From Burkholderiales bacterium (GTDB taxonomy: Bacteria > Pseudomonadota > Gammaproteobacteria > Burkholderiales > Ga0077523): a stretch of DNA of 43,822 nucleotides. Each line of letters starts with the position of its first letter. Positions within the stretch are counted from its first letter, which is position 1. Below are positions 24,822 to 33,061 of this stretch, piece after piece. A program made the translations under genes and the position numbers. Location: the NCBI GenBank assembly GCA_022843925.1, contig JALHMS010000034.1:1-43822 (forward strand), written 5' to 3'. The notes beneath the pieces are model-generated. The model saw nothing but the letters and a program-made list of their open reading frames with translations. It made no database searches and was not told the origin of the DNA.

Positions 24822-27474
24822 CGTAGTCATCCTCCTCGTCAGGATCGTCGGCGTAACCCTGCATCTGCTGGAGCCAGACCTTGTTCACGACGACATTGAT
24901 GGTCGTCGAATAGTCCCCGTAGGGAAAACTGACGCCGAAGGCGGCGATCGGTCCCGTCACGGCCTCGCCCTTGGGCTCCAGGCTGTGAATCATGAGGAGC
25001 GGCTTGTTCCGAACCATGCGGTAATGTGTGTCGGATACCGCTCCTGAGCCATCTTCGCCGCCTGCCAGCGTCCTGGCCTCATTGCGTTGTGCGTCGCTGA
25101 GCCCAAGCTTCTCGTCGCCACGCGAGGCAACCCTGTCCTTGTTCAGGCGCCACGAAGTGCCGTTCGGCTGATCCTTCCCGACGACGCGCACCTGATTCCT
25201 CAGGGTGAACGGGTTTTCACCGCCTGAGCCACCCGAAGGGGAAATCAGCAGAACATCGGCCAGCGGGCGCTTCGTCGCAATCCGTTCGAGATAGCTCACC
25301 ACGTCCGACTTCTGTCCAGAAAAGGTCGAGTGGCATTCGAACCGGGTGAGGAAGTCGTCGATTACCTCGACGGGCACGTCCCTGAAGATGACGCCCTTTT
25401 CGGTGGACTCCTCCGGTCGCCCGCCGAATCCACTTCGCCAGTGATCGCCGATCAGCGCAAGGTTCCTAGCATTCACGTCAGGGTCGGTGGAGACAATGTA
25501 GCTCTCCCGCAATCGCCCACTGAAACTCTGCTCGACCGTGACCTCCTGGCCGGATCGCATCTTGTTCGCCGCCGTGATCAGCAGGCTGTCCGGATGCGAG
25601 CGGACGTACAGGCCAAAATCCTTCGGGCTAAGGCGATCGCGCCGCATGCGCTTGACCTGCTGTACAAGCTCTTCGGCGGCATCGGCGATGTGGGAGTACC
25701 AGTTGATCGAATCGCGTGAGAGATGGACGCGGCAGAGGTCCTCGAAGCCCGGCCGGTAGCCGAACCAGCGGCCCATCTGCATGAGGGTGTCGTACATCTT
25801 CGTGTTGCGGTACATGTAGCTGACGGTCAACCCCTCGATGGTCAGGCCTCGGGAGAGGCTCAGACCACCGACCGCGACCGCGGTCAACCCGACTCCTTCC
25901 TTCGCGTAGCGGGCGTAGTCGAGCACCTCGTCACTCTTGCTGTTGATGACATAGAGGTGGAGGTGCTCGAAGACGCCGCTGAGGGCAGCCTTCACCTCCG
26001 CCCAAGTAAACCCAGCATCGGCATACTCAGCATCGAAGGCGTGCTTCAGGCCCTGCATGTACGCGTTTCTTGCGGAAACCTCTTCCGGCATCGCGTAGTT
26101 GGCGAGAACCGCTTCCCTGATCTTCTTCTCCCTGAGACTCAGGAAGTCACGCACGGCCTTCTGAACGGGCACGAAGCGCGACACATTGACCATCATTGAG
26201 CAATGCTTGCCGGTCTGCCCACGCAGGTTCCGGATGGCGCGGGCGACGATGAATTCGTCGAGTGCGCGATAGAGGCTGGGGGGCAACTCGGGGACAGGAT
26301 CGTCACGCTTGTGGGCGTACGGGATGAGATTCTCGCAATCGTCGATCGGCCTCACGATCGATTGACTGGTCGCCTCGTCGAGGAACACCTTCTCGGCACC
26401 GAAGTACGTCGTTGGCGCGTCCAGGCAATAGATGAAGTCGCGCGGGAACAGCTCCTCACGCACATCATCGCCATAGGCGTCGGGGTTGATGAAGATGTTG
26501 GCGAACGGTGTCGCCGTGTAGCCGACATAGCACGATTTCGCGAACAGCCCGAGGATGCGCCGGATCATCGCATTCGTTCGGGTCGGATCCAGATCCTCCT
26601 TGTTCGTGTTGATCGACGCGTTGTCGGCCTCGTCGTCAATCAGCAGCATCGGCACGTCGGAAATCCGGCCATCGCCCTCGGCGTTCAGCTCCTTCAGCCA
26701 CTTGTGAAGAGCCGTGAGCGTCGTGACGTTCTTCTTGATGACCAGAATGATCGGCTTGCTGAAGTCGTTGATCTTCCAGCCGCTCTTTTCCGCCGTGTTC
26801 TTGTTGAAGTCCTCGTTGATGTTGGTGAGGGTAGCCGGATGCGGATAGCCCGGCGCGAGGCCGACACCGATGTTGCGACGATCCTCGGGATCGCTGGACC
26901 GGCCGATGAAGGCCTCATCGATGCGCTGCTGCGTCTGCTTACGCAGATTGTTGTGAATGCCGGCGACAACGATGATGAACTTGTAGCCGGCGTCGGCGGC
27001 GCGTGCTATCAGGCCGGTGTAGTTGGCCGTCTTGCCCGACTGCACATGACCGATGACAAGGCCGCGACGGTTCCAGGTTGTGCCCTCGCTTAACGGATCC
27101 TGCAGGTGGCCGAGAATGCGGGTCGTCACATCGCTCAGCGACTGGACCATCTGCGGTGGCCAACTTTCCTTGAGAAGAAAGTTTCCATAGGATTCCGCAT
27201 ACGTCCAGGCGACATCCTCACGCTTGTGGACCCACTGATCGTCATGCTTCGCAGTGACATCCACCAGCGAAACACCGGCCCCCATGCGCGTGTCGACCGA
27301 GATCATCGCCTCGGTGACGATATTACGGAGATCACCCGTATAGCCGAAGATCGCGGCGATCTGTCTCGCCTTCTCCTCCACCTGCTCGCGCGTCGGCGTC
27401 TCGGCCATGTTGGCAAGGCCTGAGATGAGCGCGTTGGCAATGTTCCGTTCTTCCGTGATGACTGTGAGGCTCAT
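24814..27474 (-). CDS. Z1 domain helicase-like ATPase
   Basis: An 886-residue superfamily 2-type ATPase with the Z1 domain. Walker A is GHVQSGKTANYTG (residues 142-149 for the core) and Walker B is LLIDDEADNASINT near residue 278. The Z1 region includes FIVARAIRNLRGQTGKHCSMMVNVSRF and the GGLSLSRGLTIEGLTVSYMYR motif, with QMGRWFGYRPGFEDLCRVHL as the arginine-finger motif. Z1 proteins accompany MutL/MORC-like ATPases in restriction-type defence. It starts four bases inside the end of the GHKL ATPase gene (ATGA). Confidence 0.95.
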   Translation of the reverse strand: MSLTVITEERNIANALISGLANMAETPTREQVEEKARQIAAIFGYTGDLRNIVTEAMISVDTRMGAGVSLVDVTAKHDDQWVHKREDVAWTYAESYGNFLLKESWPPQMVQSLSDVTTRILGHLQDPLSEGTTWNRRGLVIGHVQSGKTANYTGLIARAADAGYKFIIVVAGIHNNLRKQTQQRIDEAFIGRSSDPEDRRNIGVGLAPGYPHPATLTNINEDFNKNTAEKSGWKINDFSKPIILVIKKNVTTLTALHKWLKELNAEGDGRISDVPMLLIDDEADNASINTNKEDLDPTRTNAMIRRILGLFAKSCYVGYTATPFANIFINPDAYGDDVREELFPRDFIYCLDAPTTYFGAEKVFLDEATSQSIVRPIDDCENLIPYAHKRDDPVPELPPSLYRALDEFIVARAIRNLRGQTGKHCSMMVNVSRFVPVQKAVRDFLSLREKKIREAVLANYAMPEEVSARNAYMQGLKHAFDAEYADAGFTWAEVKAALSGVFEHLHLYVINSKSDEVLDYARYAKEGVGLTAVAVGGLSLSRGLTIEGLTVSYMYRNTKMYDTLMQMGRWFGYRPGFEDLCRVHLSRDSINWYSHIADAAEELVQQVKRMRRDRLSPKDFGLYVRSHPDSLLITAANKMRSGQEVTVEQSFSGRLRESYIVSTDPDVNARNLALIGDHWRSGFGGRPEESTEKGVIFRDVPVEVIDDFLTRFECHSTFSGQKSDVVSYLERIATKRPLADVLLISPSGGSGGENPFTLRNQVRVVGKDQPNGTSWRLNKDRVASRGDEKLGLSDAQRNEARTLAGGEDGSGAVSDTHYRMVRNKPLLMIHSLEPKGEAVTGPIAAFGVSFPYGDYSTTINVVVNKVWLQQMQGYADDPDEEDDYDA

Positions 27475-28949
27475 GCAAAGGTCTCGCTGATGAATTTTTC
27501 GGCCAGTTCGATCTGGCCATCGAAAAGGTGCGTCGAGCGCACGATCTGGAGAAAGGCATTCGGATCGCCCGGCCCGTCGCCGTAGAGCACCTTCCTGAGA
27601 CTCTTCAGGCGCTCCAGAGTCTGGCTTTCATCCACCGCCCTCTGGTTGATCTCGCGCGGATGGGTCGAGTAATCCGAATAGATCATCTCCACCGGTAGGG
27701 AGGCGGCAATCGAATCCAGCAGGACACGAAGCAGATCCACATCCTCGGACGAAAGTCTTGTGCCCAGGGATGCGATGAGCGGGTGCTGCTCGTTGATTGC
27801 GAAACGGATGCCGCCGTGATCGGCGTAGCGCTCCCAGAACGGGGCTTGGCTCTCCTGAAAGAGCTTCTGCCCACGCCCCCTATGCACCGTTACGCTGCGG
27901 GCAGTGATCCTGTTGATGATCTGACGCAGCCGCTCCCGCACCCCATGCGGCGGGCGGGCACGGGATTTCTTGATGTCGATGGTCCAGGCTTCGTCCAGGC
28001 TGTTGGGAAAGTCGATCTGTACCCGCGCCAACTTGGTGGCCTCGCCCTTCGGCACGAGTCTGAACCAGTCGCCCCAGGCCATCAGGCGGCCGTTTCGATA
28101 GACGTAGCCCCCCTGATTGGAGATGAAGTCACTGCGATCCTGGTAGTAGTCGTACTCGGACGCGGACAGACGACTGTGGTGTGGAAGCACGTAAGGCTGC
28201 AGGCGCACCTCGGCCTCGCCGATGCGGACGATCTCCTCCGGAAGCACCTGGGTGGCAGGATTCTTCCTGCAGAAGGGATCGAATGCCGTAATCGGACGAC
28301 CATTGACGGTGAGAGAAATCCTGGCATGTCCCTTGATCTCACCCGAGAGAAACCGGTGGAAGACAAGTGACAGATGTCTGCCTACTGCCTCAAGCTTCTC
28401 ATTGACGATCTCGTCTCGACGATCCCCGGCCTCGTCCTCCATCAATCGGTCGAGCTCTCGCCAGATAACGGCCGTGCCCCGGGCGCCGAGCCGTTCGACA
28501 TAAGGCAGCCCATGGATGTCCGCATCGTCCAGGATGGAAAGAATCCAGTCGTCGGCAGCATCGATGCGATCCAGATTCCATTCGGCTCCGCAGACAGTTC
28601 CATCGCGTGTGCTCACAACGGTCAGCGAGCGACATTGGGAAAACGAGGCTGTCTTCAGGCCAAGGCCGAAGCGCCCAAGATCCTTCGGCGACCGATGCTG
28701 CCTGGGGTTGCCGGTCCCATGACGCATCGCATCGAGCAGCTCGTCTTCCGTCATCCCCCTGCCGTTGTCGAGGATGACCATCACAGGATGCTCACCGGAC
28801 ACATCGCAAATGATGTCGATGGTGTCCGCGCCAGCGGAAATGCTGTTGTCGATCAGATCGGCAATCGCAGTTTCGAGCGAGTACCCAAGGTCCCGCATCG
28901 ATTCGGAAAGGCAGGCCGCGCTCGGCGGATGACTGCGATCACGAGCCAT
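27471..28949 (-). CDS. GHKL (MORC/MutL-like) ATPase
   Basis: A 492-residue ATPase of the Hsp90/MutL/MORC class. The N-box is ETAIADLIDNSI (residues 26-37), the G1 box DNGRGM (61-66) and the G2 box GRFGLGLKTASF (92-103). The middle S5-like domain and the C-terminal region have no other known motif. Such proteins dimerise on ATP binding and are thought to clamp DNA and activate partner nucleases. ATG 28949 has AAGAGGAAG upstream and heads the operon GHKL-Z1-DUF4420-AIPR-RloC-like. The divergent 135-bp gap to vsr must contain its promoter. Confidence 0.93.
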   Translation of the reverse strand: MARDRSHPPSAACLSESMRDLGYSLETAIADLIDNSISAGADTIDIICDVSGEHPVMVILDNGRGMTEDELLDAMRHGTGNPRQHRSPKDLGRFGLGLKTASFSQCRSLTVVSTRDGTVCGAEWNLDRIDAADDWILSILDDADIHGLPYVERLGARGTAVIWRELDRLMEDEAGDRRDEIVNEKLEAVGRHLSLVFHRFLSGEIKGHARISLTVNGRPITAFDPFCRKNPATQVLPEEIVRIGEAEVRLQPYVLPHHSRLSASEYDYYQDRSDFISNQGGYVYRNGRLMAWGDWFRLVPKGEATKLARVQIDFPNSLDEAWTIDIKKSRARPPHGVRERLRQIINRITARSVTVHRGRGQKLFQESQAPFWERYADHGGIRFAINEQHPLIASLGTRLSSEDVDLLRVLLDSIAASLPVEMIYSDYSTHPREINQRAVDESQTLERLKSLRKVLYGDGPGDPNAFLQIVRSTHLFDGQIELAEKFISETFA

Positions 28950-29084
28950 CGGCTTCCTCTTGCGTCTTCTCGTGAGTCACGTGCATGGTAAGCTCCGAAT
29001 TGCTGCTTCGGGTGTCGTCTTCATCCGTTCGCATTGCCAAGCGGAAGCGCGGAGCTGCCATTTCTGCAGACATTCAGGCGGAAG

Positions 29085-29543
29085 ATGCTCAAGACCATGC
29101 GCGTTCCTACCACTCCGCAGCGCAGCCGCATGATGTCGAGCATTCGCGGAAAGAACACCCGGCCGGAACGGATACTTCGCTCCCTCCTTTTCGCCAGGGG
29201 TTTTCGATATCGACTTCATGTGCGGGGGCTGCCCGGCTCCCCCGACCTTGTGTTCCCGAAGCGCAAAGCAGTGGTGTTCGTCCATGGCTGCTTCTGGCAC
29301 CGACATGAAGGCTGCCGCTACACAACCACTCCCAGGACCAATGAAGATTTCTGGCGGCAGAAATTCCAGGGAAATGTCGCTCGCGACAGGCGCCATGCGG
29401 AGATGCTCCATGCTCTCGGCTGGCGCGTGGCGGTCGTCTGGGAGTGCGCCTTGAAGCACTCGGTCGAGGAGACTACGCAAGCGGTTGAGGAGTGGCTGCA
29501 TGGCGATGAGGATGTCCTGGTGATTGGTCAGAGCATTGGCTAG
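29085..29543 (+). CDS. vsr: Very short patch repair endonuclease
   Basis: A 152-residue nuclease that nicks beside T:G mismatches arising from deamination of 5-methylcytosine, protecting against mutation by a cytosine methylase. Family motifs are clear: PQRSRMMSSIRGKNTRPE, GSPDLVFPKRK with the catalytic aspartate (Asp54), FVHGCFWHRHEGC and VAVVWECALKH. It is the only + strand gene of the island and converges on the methylase gene. ATG 29085 gives the expected short lead; ATG 29034 would add 17 unlikely residues, and ATG 29097 is possible. Confidence 0.95.
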   Translation: MLKTMRVPTTPQRSRMMSSIRGKNTRPERILRSLLFARGFRYRLHVRGLPGSPDLVFPKRKAVVFVHGCFWHRHEGCRYTTTPRTNEDFWRQKFQGNVARDRRHAEMLHALGWRVAVVWECALKHSVEETTQAVEEWLHGDEDVLVIGQSIG

Positions 29544-31159
29544 CCCGCTTCGGCAAGCACCGGAAGCTGTTCTGGCAGGTTTCGCGGCACGCTTCCCGCC
29601 GGCCTCTTCTGTACGGCATCACCAGCCTGCCTCCGCCTCCTCCTGCTCATCTCGTTCAGAAGGCTACGAACGATCCTGGCCAGCTTGTGAGCAAGCAACG
29701 GAGGCACCGCATTGCCTACCTGGGTGTACTGCTCAGTGCGGTTGCCCGCGAAGACGTAGTTGTCGGGAAACGTCTGAAGCCGTGCTGCTTCCCTGACCGT
29801 GAGACTTCTGCATTGGGAGGGGTCGTAGTGGATGTAGTAGTGCCCGTCCTTGGCAATGTGAGCCACCACCGTGGTGGACGGTTCGTTCCTGCACTGCACG
29901 CGGAACCGATCCTTGAACGGGATCGTTTCGGATTCCCGATCGACATGCACATTGATGTGATCGGGAAGCAGCTTGGGAGGGAACACATCCAGCCGTGGGC
30001 AATATCCCCATAAATGAGCGAAGCTGGCCGAGAAAAGATAGCGAGCAAGATCGGATGCCATGTGCGCGCGCGCTTCATGCTGACAGACACCACCCAGGCT
30101 TCGGTCGTGAAGCCATTGCTGAAGCTCGGTCGGCTTCTTCGGCCTTCTGTAGCCTCGTGAAATGAAGGCGCCACCGGTCGTGGTGCTGGTTGCCGCAGCG
30201 GCAAAGGCACGCATTGTCCCGATCATGACGGACTCGTTTTCTGTCCTCCATCCCTTGACGTAAGAGGGGCCAGCCTGAACAGCCTTGCGCCATGCCTCCA
30301 CTGAATCGCCACGCGACAGCTTGCTGCGGATTCGGGGAAGATCGTCAATGGCCTGTTTGACCGTGACAGGCCTCGCTACTGGTGCCAGCAACTGGTGTTG
30401 AGGCATGTCCAGCCCCTTTCTCACTCCGAGCAGAATCACGCGATGCCTGCTTTGCGGGATCCCATGGCGCTCAGAATGGATAAGGTAGTCGGTGGGTTCC
30501 AGCGAACTGCCGTCGCCCTTCTTGGTGAAGGATCGGATCTCATATTCGAGCCCCTCGGTCGGCATCGAAAGATCCGCAATGATCTTCTCGAACATTGGGT
30601 CGCCGGAGTGCTTCGAGGAAAGCAGACCCTTGACATTTTCCATCACGAAGATGGTGGGCTTGTGCACTTGGATGATTCTCAGGTATTCCCTGTAGAGGAA
30701 GTGCTTTTCATCCTTGTGAAAGTCCTTGTCGTTGGCGCGTCTGGAGCGCCCCGCCAGCGAATACGCCTGGCAGGGCGGGCCGCCGATCAGCACCCAGGTT
30801 TCCTGCCCCTTCAGTGCAGCGCGAATTTCCCTATCAATACTGGCTTCGTCGGACTTGCCAAGCTCTAGGCACCTCGCTTCGGTGGCAGCATGCTCGAAGG
30901 CGCTGGCCACGGCAGGGATCCTGCGGAAAGCGGCCTCATCGATCTCGCCTCGTATGTAGCTGTAGTAGTGCTTGACGTCCTTGGTGCCACGCAAACGCCT
31001 GAACACTGCCCTGAGCGTCAGCGTGCGATGTGCGACAGCATCCTTTTCAATGGAAAGGGCGATCTCGAAGAATGGCTGCCGTTTGTGGCCCTGCAGGGAA
31101 GCAAATCCTTCCCCGAGCCCTCCTGGGCCAGCAAAAAGATCAATTATGGGAACTGGCAC
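29540..31159 (-). CDS. C5-cytosine DNA methyltransferase
   Basis: A 539-residue DNA (cytosine-5) methyltransferase. Motif I is DLFAGPGGLGEGF (residues 7-19), the catalytic Cys130 lies in GGPPCQAYSL, motif VI is ENVKG near 174 and motif VIII QSRHRV follows. A long variable region precedes the C-terminal motifs (REAARLQTFPDNY and QVGNAVPPLLA). The target sequence cannot be read. The start is GTG 31159 with AAGGGGAGG nine bases upstream; the open frame further upstream overlaps the HTH gene in another frame and is not coding. It pairs with vsr and presumably marks self DNA for the restriction-like operon. Confidence 0.93.
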   Translation of the reverse strand: MPVPIIDLFAGPGGLGEGFASLQGHKRQPFFEIALSIEKDAVAHRTLTLRAVFRRLRGTKDVKHYYSYIRGEIDEAAFRRIPAVASAFEHAATEARCLELGKSDEASIDREIRAALKGQETWVLIGGPPCQAYSLAGRSRRANDKDFHKDEKHFLYREYLRIIQVHKPTIFVMENVKGLLSSKHSGDPMFEKIIADLSMPTEGLEYEIRSFTKKGDGSSLEPTDYLIHSERHGIPQSRHRVILLGVRKGLDMPQHQLLAPVARPVTVKQAIDDLPRIRSKLSRGDSVEAWRKAVQAGPSYVKGWRTENESVMIGTMRAFAAAATSTTTGGAFISRGYRRPKKPTELQQWLHDRSLGGVCQHEARAHMASDLARYLFSASFAHLWGYCPRLDVFPPKLLPDHINVHVDRESETIPFKDRFRVQCRNEPSTTVVAHIAKDGHYYIHYDPSQCRSLTVREAARLQTFPDNYVFAGNRTEQYTQVGNAVPPLLAHKLARIVRSLLNEMSRRRRRQAGDAVQKRPAGSVPRNLPEQLPVLAEAG

Positions 31160-31220
31160 GCCAGCAATCCTCCCCTTGGTTCTTTCCCGAATGTGATTCG
31201 GTTGCTGATTTGGTGCACGC

Positions 31221-31421
31221 TCACTCTGCCTCCGGCTTCTTCTTGCTGATGCTTTCGGCGATCCACCGATCCAGCTCCGAGCGGCGAAAGCGCCAGGTTC
31301 CCCCAAGCTTGAACGCCGGAATCTCGCCTTTCTGGGCAAGGCGATAGACCGTCCGTTTCCCGGCTTTGAGGTAGGCCGCGACCTCCTCAAGCGTGAGGAT
31401 CTCGCTCTCGACTTCAGTCAT
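31221..31421 (-). CDS. Small excisionase/AlpA-type HTH protein
   Basis: A 66-residue winged-helix DNA-binding protein of the excisionase (helix_turn_helix_17) type: LTLEEVAAYLKAGKRTVYRLAQ, then GEIPAFKLGGTWRFRRSELDRWI. It lies 61 bp upstream of the methylase gene on the same strand, the position of a controller protein in restriction-modification loci, although classical C proteins are Xre-type. It could instead be a remnant of an integrase/Xis module. The ATG at 31421 gives the whole domain; the upstream ribosome binding site is weak. Confidence 0.85.
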   Translation of the reverse strand: MTEVESEILTLEEVAAYLKAGKRTVYRLAQKGEIPAFKLGGTWRFRRSELDRWIAESISKKKPEAE

Positions 31422-31474
31422 CCGGAAACCATCCGATCTGGCCTTTCGTTGATTACGATTGCCAAGTTTAGCCA

Positions 31475-31480
31475 ATTCTA
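31475..31480 (-). promoter_or_regulatory. Possible -10 box for the HTH-methylase unit
   Basis: On the - strand the bases read TAGAAT, about 50 bases before the HTH start codon. A TTGGCC lies 19 bases upstream as a poor -35. It is weak but is the best match in the gap. Confidence 0.25.
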
Positions 31481-31563
31481 CCAAGCTGCGGTAGGTGCTG
31501 GCCAACTCCACAATCCCGGGAGCATTGGACGGTTGATCGCCAGCTCGCCCCGGAAATCCGGTC

Positions 31564-31586
31564 ATGCCGTAGTTCCCATTCCCTGC
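31564..31586 (+). repeat. Right near-direct repeat flanking the defence island
   Basis: A 23-nt segment beginning ATGCCGTAGTTCCCA that matches 18985-19007 at 18 of 23 positions. It lies 60 bases before the RAQPRD gene, so with its partner it brackets the whole lower-GC cargo block. Confidence 0.4.
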
Positions 31587-31645
31587 GGCGCAAAGCGAGA
31601 GCGCGCCACAGCATCTGGCCATCCGCTTCAACGGGGAATGGCACG

Positions 31646-32011
31646 ATGGGACAGACCAACCGCCGCGCATCCGCATGGCCTTCGCTGGCCGTGCTGTTGG
31701 CCGTGTTGCTCTCGGCCATGCAACCCGCCATCGCCGACGACACCCCGGAGCGTGAGCAGCTCGCCGCGCTCGCCCGCCAACTCGACCTGATCGACCGCCT
31801 CGCCGAGCACGCCGCCCATACCGCTCCGCAGGAACGCGCCCGCTACCACTTCGACTACGCCCGGCTGCGCGCGGACCTGAAGCGCGTTCGCGCCGGCCTG
31901 CAGGACTACCTCGTGCCCCAGCGTGCCCAGCCGCGCGATCCCGTCCCGCTGGTCGGCGATTACGTCCGCCGTGACCGCGCCGACGACGAGGACGAGGAGC
32001 CATCGCCATGA
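31646..32011 (+). CDS. RAQPRD family ICE protein (TIGR01690-like)
   Basis: A 121-residue exported protein named for its RAQPRD motif, here QRAQPRDPVPLVGDYV near residue 92. The signal peptide WPSLAVLLAVLLSAMQPAIA ends near residue 30. The mature part is helical (REQLAALARQLDLIDRLAEHA). It is a periplasmic component of the mating apparatus with unknown detail. The ATG at 31646 follows GGGGAA. It is the first backbone gene right of the defence island and overlaps the next gene by ATGA. Confidence 0.93.
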   Translation: MGQTNRRASAWPSLAVLLAVLLSAMQPAIADDTPEREQLAALARQLDLIDRLAEHAAHTAPQERARYHFDYARLRADLKRVRAGLQDYLVPQRAQPRDPVPLVGDYVRRDRADDEDEEPSP

Positions 32012-32247
32012 CGCCCTCTGCCGATCAGGTCGCCGCCTTCCAGGCCAACGGCGGCTTTGCGCCTTCGGCCGTCTCTGCCGTGGTGCTGGGCTTCGTGTTC
32101 GCCGTGTTGCTGCTGTGGGGCGTGTGGGCCATGCGCACCGCCTACGTCGGCTGGGCCGAGCACCGCATCACCGAACGTCAGTTCCTCGCCGTCGTCGTGC
32201 GCTTCGTGGCGATGTACCTGGTGCTGACCTTCTTCCTCCTCTCCTGA
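32008..32247 (+). CDS. TIGR03758 family ICE membrane protein
   Basis: A 79-residue protein with two membrane segments (VSAVVLGFVFAVLLLWGVWAM and VVVRFVAMYLVLTFFLLS) and the family start TPSADQVAAFQANGG. It is small and hydrophobic, and resembles pilin-like or inner membrane parts of type IV secretion. It is coupled to the RAQPRD gene by ATGA and lies 22 bp before the TIGR03745 gene. Confidence 0.9.
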   Translation: MTPSADQVAAFQANGGFAPSAVSAVVLGFVFAVLLLWGVWAMRTAYVGWAEHRITERQFLAVVVRFVAMYLVLTFFLLS

Positions 32248-32269
32248 CCGTCACGAAAGGCCATACGCC

Positions 32270-32638
32270 ATGAACACGCCACCGACATCCCATCGCATTC
32301 CGTCCCGCATCGCCGCACCGCTGCTGCCGCTGGTGCTCGCGGGCCTGCCGCTGTCGGCCTTCGCGCAGGGCCTGCCGACCATGGAAGACCCATCGCGCGG
32401 CCAGGGCAGCGGCATCCTGCAGACCTTGCAGAACTACGGCTACGACATCGTGCTGCTGATCGCGCTGCTCGTGGTCGCCTCGATGTTCGTCGGTGTCTGC
32501 TATCACGCCTACACCCGCTACTCGGAGATCCACACCGGCCGCGCCACCTGGGGCCAGTTCGGCCTGACGGTCGCCGTGGGCGCGATCCTGCTGGTGGTCG
32601 GCATCTGGCTGCTCACCAAGGCCACCGGCGTGCTGTAA
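32270..32638 (+). CDS. TIGR03745 family ICE membrane protein (VirB2-like)
   Basis: A 122-residue protein with a signal peptide (LLPLVLAGLPLSAFA, cleavage near residue 33) and two membrane segments (YDIVLLIALLVVASMFVGVCYHAY and LTVAVGAILLVVGIWLLTK). The arrangement of a long leader and two hydrophobic helices is like VirB2/TraA pilins; in this ICE family it is TIGR03745. The motif GLPTMEDPSRGQGSGILQTLQNYG is conserved in my memory of the family. It probably forms the pilus or the pore. Confidence 0.9.
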   Translation: MNTPPTSHRIPSRIAAPLLPLVLAGLPLSAFAQGLPTMEDPSRGQGSGILQTLQNYGYDIVLLIALLVVASMFVGVCYHAYTRYSEIHTGRATWGQFGLTVAVGAILLVVGIWLLTKATGVL

Positions 32639-32650
32639 GGGCGGCAAGCG

Positions 32651-33061
32651 ATGACTGTCTCTTCGGAGAGCCCGCACGACACGCTGGTGACCTTCCTGCC
32701 GCACCGACTGAATCGCCAGCCGGTGGTCGTGCGCGGGCTGACCGCCGACGAGTTGTGGATCTGCGCCGGCCTGTCGGCCGCAGCCGGGTTCGCGCTCGGC
32801 CTGCCCTTGGCCTGGCTCACGCACAGCATCGCCATGGTGCCCACGCTGATCGTCGCCGGCATCGCGTTGGGCGTCTTTGTCGGCGGAGGCTTCCTGCGCG
32901 CGCAGAAGCGCGGCCGGCCCGACACCTGGCTGTACCGGCAGCTCCAATGGCGGTTGGCCCTGCGGCATCCGGCGCTGGCGGCGCTCCTGGGCGGGCAGCG
33001 CCTCATCACCCGCTCGGGCTACTGGACTACCCGGCGCAACACCGATCGAGGGGCGCCATGA
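32651..33061 (+). CDS. TIGR03750 family transfer protein (VirB3/TraL-like)
   Basis: A 136-residue inner membrane protein. The family start LVTFLPHRLNRQPVVVRGLTADEL is followed by two close membrane segments in residues about 38-80 (LSAAAGFALGLPLAWL and TLIVAGIALGVFVGGGFL), then a basic cytoplasmic end (QKRGRPDTWLYRQLQWRLAL). This layout is that of VirB3/TraL proteins. It overlaps the next gene by ATGA. Confidence 0.9.
   Translation: MTVSSESPHDTLVTFLPHRLNRQPVVVRGLTADELWICAGLSAAAGFALGLPLAWLTHSIAMVPTLIVAGIALGVFVGGGFLRAQKRGRPDTWLYRQLQWRLALRHPALAALLGGQRLITRSGYWTTRRNTDRGAP

Noticed and set aside
31160-31390. Extension of the methylase to an upstream start at 31390
   Set aside because: It would overlap the HTH gene in another frame with a basic, unstructured lead; GTG 31159 has a near perfect ribosome binding site and motif I begins at once.
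31422-32009. Open frame upstream of the HTH gene on the - strand
   Set aside because: It runs antisense to the RAQPRD gene; only the last 66 codons form a known domain.
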